From: Eretmocerus hayati
Taxonomy: Eukaryota; Arthropoda; Insecta; Hymenoptera; Aphelinidae
Length of the DNA: 64,000 nucleotides
Direction: 5' to 3'
Assembly (NCBI GenBank): GCA_029851415.1
Contig: CM056743.1
Location: 9,602,727 to 9,666,726, forward strand
Shown: positions 56,330 to 64,000 of the stretch, piece after piece
Numbering within the stretch: the first letter of the stretch is position 1
Layout of the letters: every line of letters starts with the position of its first letter
Translations under genes and position numbers: made by a program
Notes under the pieces: generated by a model
Databases searched by the model: none
Seen by the model: the letters and a program-made list of their open reading frames with translations, nothing else
What the model was told of the DNA's origin: nothing

Positions 56330-58910
56330 GATGTTACACGATATATATATATATAAGTAGGGTGGCCTATAAGTACTTATCACCGGGCTATTTATATTCT
56401 ATACTATCGAAACATCAAAAAGATGATGCAATGTGCCAATTTGATGGCCGTGTAAGTTATTTTAGAGATAACTCATATACATATACTTATACGCGCTAGC
56501 TCGCCCTTTCGAATTCTCAACTGATTCAACAGACAGTGGTAAGTTACTCCGATATAAGTTTTTAGGAATTTCAAACCGATTTCATGATCGATGAGTCATC
56601 AACGATGAGCGATTTCTTCGGCCTCCGCAGCTGGAAAAATCGGCTGCTCCTTATTTCTATATACATATATGTGTCTATACATATACCCTTTGGGTCATGC
56701 GCCTTGCTTGATTCTTCGGTAAAAGGCAATCCTTGCACCGTATAACCGTCACCGTTAACTTCAGTGTGATAAAGAATCAGCTTTACGGCGATAAAACGAG
56801 ATGAAAACTTTTTTCAAAGAAGTGTAATGAACAACAGCAGGTCCACTTTTTCCAACTTTCCACCAGCTGGCCACACGCCTATACGTCCCATACACACTGA
56901 CACACACCTACTGATCGTCGCTTATTGTTTTTCTTGCGGCCATGTTGAGCAAACCAGCAAACTGGAATAAACTTCCAACGCGACTGCGCAGCTGAAAAGT
57001 AATAGTAACTATGGGATAAGAGTGGCGCAAGATTTAAAATTAAATTCAATACTCAATTCAAATTCAATACTTGATATATTGGCACCATGACTGGCACAAT
57101 ATACTGTTGGAAGACAAAGTGATCAATTGAATTCTTCAAACAAATTAATGATGTTCAAGAGTCGAAAAATAAGTCGATGGATGCAGATTAAATGTGTTCA
57201 ACTGAATCTAGATCGGTCTAGCATGAAATTCTTTATTTATTGTGCAAATTATATGGGAGTGTCGAACGTAAAGCAGCTGTGAGTATAATAGCGTAGATTA
57301 CGATTACTATATTTTCGGAATTTTTGAATATTTTATCAACTATTTATTATGAGCGCTGGTTATTTACTCCACCTAGATCCGAGAATACTTGAACGATTAC
57401 CTCTACATATTGCTTTATCGAGTAAGTTTACATCAATTTCAACAGAGCGAGTGATCTGGGTGTCCAGTGGGAGTCTGGTGGTCCTGCGAGTGACCTGAGT
57501 GGCTCGTCATCAGTCTCCTACAAATAATGAATGGGAGTGAATCCTGTGAATCCTGACAAAAAAAAAAAAAAAACAAAGAACGTTCGTCTTAAATCGGCTC
57601 AGTTTCTGAAATTCTGTAAATTTGAGTACGATTGATATGTATAAGACACGACACTAATCCATGTTTGGGAAATATAAATGAGTCGAGTTATGTCTGAAAA
57701 TAGAGCCAATTGAAAAGACGCAATTCATGCACAATTGAACTAGTAATAAAGACTACACTACAATTCAAGGGTAAAAATAAGCCGAAAAGATACCCGTGAT
57801 GTGTTCTGGTCTTCTAGACTTCGTCGCATGTAGGGGGGGTTGTCGCATGAGTAGAGCTAGAGACCCTAGTATGGTTCGTAATATCTCTATGCTTGGTCGA
57901 TGTTGGCTGGAAAAGCTGGGAAAACCTATGACTTTAAACGCTTATAATATCAGCCTAATTGAATACATTGACAATATGTATTGATTATTTCAAATACAAT
58001 CCTCACTTTTCCAGGAAAAATCATCGAAAAATTGCAACTTTTAGAGCACTGTCACGCGGTCTAACAGCAACCAGCAGGTTGTATAAAAATACCAGAATTT
58101 TATACACCGCACACTTGATGCGATGTACTCTTTGGTCAGGCCCTGAAAACCCTTTATAAGTAAATAATGCCCCTTTGTTCCATTTCGCCAAGTTCCCAGG
58201 TCACCCGCGGTCGAACAGCGGAACTCGGCCCGACCGCCCAAGTCAAAGTCTCAGCGACGCGCGCGTGGCTCGAAAAAGTTCGTCTGCTATTATTGATCAG
58301 ATCTGTGATTCCGATGTTACCTGTCACCACCTGTGTCCTGTGTCCTGCACATCGCCAACGCAGTGATCAAATGATCATCATGATCATTACTTATGATGAT
58401 TCATCTTCGAATAAACTGCAAAACTCCTGCAGATAAATCACAGTGTTCGAATTTACATCCGTTAATGCTGCTGCACTTTTTCAGTGTACAAATTTCGTGA
58501 TGTTAGTTCTAAATGCGGTTAATCATCATGCCGTCTTTCTTGCTTGATTCTATTACTCTTATCGTTTTATTACGAAAATTTACCTTATAATTTTGCTTTC
58601 TGATTTTTGTGAATAAATTTGTCAACAGTGCTAAAGCTGATAGATAGTAAAAAAACCAAACTTCCCATCTTACACCTAGTGGTACGAGAGCTAGATTCCC
58701 CTACAGTAAGGCATAGAAGTTTTTCGTTGGTGCAAATACAGTGGAAATAATCTATGAGTGATCAGTTGAAAATGAAAGGAATGATCCGTGAGATTCATGA
58801 GACACAGTGTGTCACTCAAATGATATTGAGCACAAACTCTCTCGTGAATGTCAATCTACAATACCTCAGTTGAGAATTGAAGTGTTCCAAATGAAATTAT
58901 AGACAGCATA
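56330..58910. other. Nibbler upstream region and intergenic DNA
   Basis: An (AT)n run lies just upstream of the Nibbler start (about 56339-56356). A small GC- and CpG-rich island at 58170-58275 stands out from the AT-rich surroundings and could be a promoter or non-coding first exon of a plus-strand gene outside the window, but no coding exon follows. No RNA gene is seen. Confidence 0.4.
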
Positions 58911-59050
58911 GACCACCTTCATTCCTGAAACGTTTACAGTGTCTTTGTGTTTTTCAACTATTTGATTGATTGCTATTTTAGACCACCTTCATTCCTGAAA
59001 CGTTTACAGTGTCTTTGTGTTTTTCAACTATTTGATTGATTGCTATTTTG
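58911..59050. repeat. Perfect 70-bp tandem duplication
   Basis: 58911-58980 is repeated immediately at 58981-59050, identical except for the last base (A versus G). The near-complete identity in non-coding DNA suggests a very recent event, or an assembly artefact. Confidence 0.95.
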
Positions 59051-61316
59051 AGTATGGTTCCTATCACAAAGTTTCAGATTCAATTTCTGTTACACTTCAT
59101 GTCACCAACCTTTATGGCGTTATAGAATTGTAATCTAAGATTCAGCTGTGAGATGTGATTTGTTACAGAGTGGGGACAGAAATAGTAATCTTGATTCAAT
59201 TAAAGTGTAGTGCTGCCTCCTGAATATGGCTTGACAGTAACTTGTGCTCTGTAGAAGAGTTATCGGTATGATTTACATGAATAGTAGGAATAATTTGATT
59301 TCAGCCGTGGCTGCTTGGCTGCCATGCACTACTTGACCACTTGGTCAAGAGCAGGACAAATAGTTGTCCACAGTAAATTGCTGCAGCACATTTTATACGA
59401 TAACTTACTGATCATGGAGAGGCATGCTTTCTTATCCCAGTTGACTAAGGGAATCCTGTGAAAACCTGAAGTGATCTTGAGTAAGCTAAAAATTGTAATC
59501 CAAGTCTATTGCGCTACCTTGTACATGAATATATGCAATTTAATCGGTAGTGGAAGTTTAGTTATAGGTGATACTGATGGGAAACTTATATTTTACTTTT
59601 TGCTAGAGAGCAATGGAAGGATCATCAAAATCCCTATGCAACGCTCAGAACTCAGTCAATTCTCTGATCAATTAGATTGTAATGTGTCAGTTTTAATTTA
59701 TATAATTTGAAATTCGATGAATTCATCAGCATTCACTTCTGGGATGGAGAACTTCTTGCTCACACTGTTGGATCTCACTCTTTGTTCAACTTTCTCGATA
59801 ATTGTTTATACTCTCATTGGATGGTTAAAAGGGAGTAACTTCTCTGAGTGTTGATACAAAGAATTTCAGATTCATGCAACGGCTTTGAGTATGAACCCAA
59901 ACAACGTCTTAGCGATCCTGCTCCAAAGCATTTAGTGGAGATGAGGAAAAAATTTTTAAACGTTTCTGAAATGTTTCTGGAAGATTTTCGAAATATTTCA
60001 GTGCAAGATTCCAAATACATTAATTTGAAATATTTCTGTAATATTGCACGAGAATTTCCCAACAATCTCGCATCGAAACATATTTTAAAGGCCACTGGAA
60101 GATTTCTGTAAGATTTTGAGAGCTCCTTTGAGAATTTGAGTGCAATATTCGAAATGTATAATCTTCATATTATATCATATCCCTTTAATATTCCACTGAC
60201 AATTTGTTAGCAATTTCCCTCCAAAAGATTTTGAAAAGGTTCCTGAGAGTTTTCTGGAAGATTTCGGTGAGATATTCCAAAAGTATTATGTTAAAATGCT
60301 CCTGCGACATTTCACATTATTCTTTCAACAATCATATCCCGAAAGATTTTTAAGTATTCCTCAAAAGCTTCTCGAAAGATTACAGTGCGATATCTCATGA
60401 ATTTCATTCTCAAATGTTTCTGCAATACATGAAGGGTTATTCGCACGACGCGTTATTATTTATAGCCTACAGAAAATCTAAAATTCAAATCTCATCGCAC
60501 GTAACTTAGCGATGGCTCCTTTAAATCTTCTATGACAAAAATAGTACGAAAAGAGTTGAAAGCATCATTTCCTCGATGGGGTCTTTTGGGACATAGAAAA
60601 GACTGCCTGGTTTACTTCAGTCAGAAATCGATTGTGCTAAACTTCAAGGCACCTAATGAAAGGAACTCGGTTGAGGGTTTTGGTCAATATTTCACTGAAA
60701 AGTTCAATTACCATGGAAATGCGAGCCCGTAGGTCATAATTCTATATTTCTAATCCATTTGACAAGCCTCCCAAGTCCACGTAGAATTGGCTGCCTCACA
60801 TCATCAAAGTGAAATTATTTGTGGTCTTGAGACCTTTATTGACGACGAGAGCTCAAAAAATGACCAATTCACAACCAAACTCACCGAATATTATTTTTGA
60901 AGTATTATTTTTGACGTGGGCGAGTTTCAAGCGGAACAGAGAACGAATGATCTCTCTGCATTTTGCTTCAAATGTGCGAGAAATAGTATTTTTCGATTCG
61001 AGGATGGGAAGTTTGGTTTTGCTTTTCAAGTGATTGTTTTCGGCCCGAGCCTTGGCGAGGGTCGAAATTATCACGAGTAAAGCAAAACTTTTCACGCCCA
61101 AGAATCGAAATACGTTTTTCGATCGACTGGGCGTAAAGGGAACGGAAACTACCGTGAGTAAAGCAGTGCTTTACGCACAGTCGATCGAAAAAATGATTTT
61201 GTAAGCTCAGAGAGCAAAAATCGACCAGACACACTTTTCTTATATCATTGAATACGATTTTCTTTGGAGTTTTCAAAGGGAAAAATGGAGCCAGAACTTG
61301 ATTTGCCGACGTGCTT
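59051..61316. other. Intergenic DNA with a degenerate minisatellite
   Basis: 59900-60430 contains loose repeats of about 30 bp built on TTTCTGNAATATTTC and GAAAGATTTT-like words. Two GGGCGTAAA/TTTACGCAC-type motifs and the palindromic word TCGATCGA near 61.10-61.19 kb look like remnants of another inverted-repeat element. No coding exon or RNA gene is supported. Confidence 0.4.
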
Positions 61317-61531
61317 TTAGTCCGGTCCGCCCAGACCTTTTTGTTTGTCTGTCGTACAGAACTTCAAGCCGAGCCCACCTATAGGAATCATGGTCAAAAC
61401 ATCCTTCTCTCATATCCATTATTCTATTCCTAGATCATAATAGACTTGAGGTGGGCACTTTTCGCCCAGTATTTTCTCAGATACAGCTGTACGCGACGGA
61501 CAAACAAAAGGGTCTACGCGGACGGGACTAA
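61317..61531. mobile_element. MITE, 215 bp, TTAGTCC inverted ends
   Basis: The ends TTAGTCCGGTCCGCCCAGAC and the complement of TTAGTCCCGTCCGCGTAGAC begin arms that pair for about 45 bp strongly and more weakly further in. There is no coding capacity. A flanking target duplication is not clear. Confidence 0.7.
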
Positions 61532-62217
61532 TATCAGATATTAGTGCTTTTCTTAACCGATTCTCGTGACAAAGTTATCTGGGTCACGGCATTTTGTTCT
61601 TGATATTCACATCGGAATTAACGTACTTTTAGGAAAAAAATCAGGGCCTTTTGGGATTTGCGAAATTTACAGTCAGAAAAAAAAAATTCGTCGAATCTGG
61701 GTATGCAAATACCCAAAGTTTCTAATTTATTTAGTCCTTTACGTACTGAGAGAGTAACAAGGGGCTCAAAAGTTCACCGAATGAATAATCGATCTATTTG
61801 ATTGATTATTCATTGACCATCAGGTTTTTTTCGCAGGCCATCATCAATCTACACTAACAAGGAGAACTCTTAACGTCCAGGTTCCCAATCTTTCCCGGAT
61901 TTGTTCAAAACTGGGTGCTATCTAAAATACGCGTGAAAAAACATCCAGAGCAACTGTCATAAGGGTCTTCTATTTAGAGGTAGGCAACAGAATGGGTTGA
62001 GGATTTTTATCGTCAAATTTAATACTGTATATGTTCGTTCTCTCTTATCAAAGATTATTTCCATATTTCCACGCCTATGGATCTTTTTCATCTCGATGCT
62101 CTGTAATATCCGGGATTAAATTTGATCTCATCTTTTATGATTACAGGAGTTGATTTATTATACAGAATCGAATTTCGGCTCCAAGCCGGCAAACGTATCG
62201 TCGAATACCCTCCGAGC

Positions 62218-62262
62218 CGGTCGCGGGCAGTGAATACGGTCGCGGGCAGTGAATACAGTCGC
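62218..62262. repeat. Short tandem repeat, ~19-bp unit
   Basis: CGGTCGCGGGCAGTGAATA occurs twice in tandem, followed by a partial third copy. Confidence 0.8.
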
Positions 62263-62280
62263 TAGACAAGGTATCAATTC

Positions 62281-63656
62281 CACTGCGCACAAAATTTTGG
62301 GTCTGAAATAATGCATGGACCGTACAATGATTTTCTTCTGTATTTTTCGACGCTGAAACCGAATCCGGCCTCAGATTTGCGCCTACACCTCAGGATTTTT
62401 TCAAAAAAAACTGATTCTCTAAAAAAACAGCGTTTTTCACGATTTTTGCTAATTTTGTAAACTGAAAGTCTCTTAGCCAGGGAGTACAGATAGGTCACAA
62501 TACATATCAAAATATGTTTACCTGCGTATTTCGACCCGTTGAATACGATCCCGGTGTTTTCAGAGGGCTATATTGCAACTTTGAAGCCGTATGAGCTTAT
62601 TAGTCCACCTGGTGTTTGGAAAAAGAGTCTAATTTTGCAATTAGTCTTCAAAAAATCATAAATCAGTCTAGAACGGACCGAAAGAGACGTTCACCCTCGC
62701 ATTTTTTTCGTTTTGTAACATACTTTGAGGGAAAAATTAGTCCAACAGCCGTAGAGGCACTGGTCTGACCTCAGGAATATTTCTTTCAAAGACCTATTTT
62801 TGTCATAACTTTTGCTGTGCTGAAATCACGCGGAGAAGAGTTTCCTCTTGCACGGGGTACCCAAAGATGGTTTTCCGACGCAAAATGACAGTCTTAACAC
62901 AATCCCGTGGTTCATTCAGAGCTAACACGTCAGAATTTTCTTCTAGACGCAAGAAACCTGTTTTTTGAGGAGTTTTTTTGAGCTAGACATAATTCCTGAC
63001 ATGGTATCCCAAAACAAACCATCACGAGATCGTGTTTAGACGGCCATTTTGCGTCAGGAAACTGTATTTAGATACACTGTGCAAGGAGAAATTTTTCTCC
63101 TTGTGATTTTAGCACAGTAAAAGTTATGACCAAAATAGGTGTTTGAAAAACAAATTCCTAAAGTGAAACCAGTGCCTCTACGGCTGTTGGACAAATTTCT
63201 TTCCTCAAAGTATAATACAAAACGAAAAAAATGCGACGTTGAACGTCTCATTCGGTCCATTCTAGACTGTTTTATGATTTTTCGAAGATTTATTGCAAAA
63301 TTAGACTTTTTTCAAATACCAGGTGGACTAATAAGCTCATACGGCTTCGAGGTTGCGATATAGTGCTCAAAGAACACCAGAATCGTGTTCAGCGGGTCAA
63401 AATACGTAGAGAAACACATTTTGATATGCATATTGACCCATCTGTACTCCCTGGCTAAGAGACCTTCATTTTACAAAACTAGCGAAAAACGCGAAAAATG
63501 CTGCTTTTTAGAGAATCAGTTTATTTCAATTTAAAAGAAATCTTGACGTGTAGGCGCAAATCTGAGCTCGGATTCGGTTTCAGCGTCGAAAAATACACAA
63601 GAAAATCATTGTCCGGTCCATACATCATTTCAGACCCAAAATATTGTTGCGCAGTG
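62281..63656. mobile_element. 1.38 kb foldback element with CACTGCGCA ends
   Basis: It starts CACTGCGCACAAAATTTTGG and ends with GTTGCGCAGTG. The arms 62281-62935 and 63005-63656 are inverted copies along about 650 bp with a loop of about 70 bp. Mirrored landmarks include GTAGGCGCAAATCTGAG near 63550 and its complement near 62375. The two arms differ by roughly one base in ten, so this is not a recent copy. It has no transposase. No target duplication is evident. Confidence 0.8.
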
Positions 63657-64000
63657 TTATTAGACAATTATTTGTGTGTTCAACTAGTTTATTTATTCGA
63701 TTATGTCGCTCACACCGTTCACAATTTAACGTTTGGACCTCTCTGACTCTGTTTCTCATACTCGAGATACGAGGATAGAAAGAGGAGTCCGACTGGCTGT
63801 AAGCACTGTGAACGCTGTGAACGACATGACCGAAAAACGTATTAACCACGAATACATATATTATCTGAATAAATATTTATTCAAATGCTCGGTTGGTATA
63901 TGGGTAGTTCCGTGGAAACTTTGAAATAATGTGTGCCCGCTTGCACGAACCCTTAGAAAGCTTGAGGAAAAAAATGTCATTTGTATGATTTTTCATAAGA
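63657..64000. other. Window end, no gene seen
   Basis: AT-rich sequence without a supported exon or repeat boundary. Confidence 0.5.

Noticed and set aside
1..64000. tRNA, rRNA, snRNA and CRISPR features
   Set aside because: No B-box with a correctly spaced A-box, no rRNA-like conserved block, and no regularly spaced short palindromic repeats with unique spacers were seen.

Overview
The window is eukaryotic nuclear DNA, most likely from an insect. Genes are split by GT-AG introns, intergenic DNA is AT-rich, and DNA transposon debris is dense. Five protein-coding genes can be rebuilt exon by exon with every splice phase closing: cueball (+), anamorsin/CIAPIN1 (-), CPSF4/CPSF30 (+), Abp1/drebrin-like (-) and Nibbler, the mut-7-like exonuclease (-). 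A CPSF30 with five CCCH fingers and two zinc knuckles, a Cueball of about 647 residues, a Nibbler of 615 and an Abp1 of 532 all fit an insect. A hymenopteran is a reasonable guess, but the sequence does not prove it.

Layout. 1-11.8 kb is gene-poor and holds repeats: two copies of a dispersed family with GTACCCAACTTGCCCCC ends, a 1.5 kb foldback element, a 0.3 kb palindromic MITE, a 1.86 kb hAT-type element with a perfect 8-bp target duplication, and a ~330-bp tandem repeat. 11.8-29.6 kb is cueball, seven coding exons with a 9.3 kb first intron. Its introns host a Tourist-like MITE, a Tc1-like foldback element, another palindrome, and a 1.75 kb foldback nested in a copy of the dispersed family. 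32.5-39.0 kb is CIAPIN1 on the minus strand, convergent with cueball; its last exon is separated from the rest by 5.4 kb of nested repeats. CIAPIN1 and CPSF4 (40.4-41.8 kb) are divergent, with a GC-rich palindromic MITE between them. Abp1 (45.5-49.0 kb) starts with an exon that uses a GC splice donor. 49.7-53.4 kb holds a 1.39 kb foldback and two oppositely oriented minisatellite blocks around unassigned exon-like sequence. Nibbler occupies 53.4-56.3 kb. 56.3-64 kb has no recognisable gene but contains a perfect 70-bp tandem duplication, a MITE and another 1.38 kb foldback.

The genes do not form a pathway. They are a membrane receptor-like germline gene, a cytosolic Fe-S assembly factor, a pre-mRNA 3'-end factor, an actin adaptor and a small-RNA trimming exonuclease. 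The main theme outside the genes is the number of elements that are almost entirely inverted repeat: eleven, covering about 9 kb. Several lie inside introns, where pre-mRNA would fold into long double-stranded RNA.
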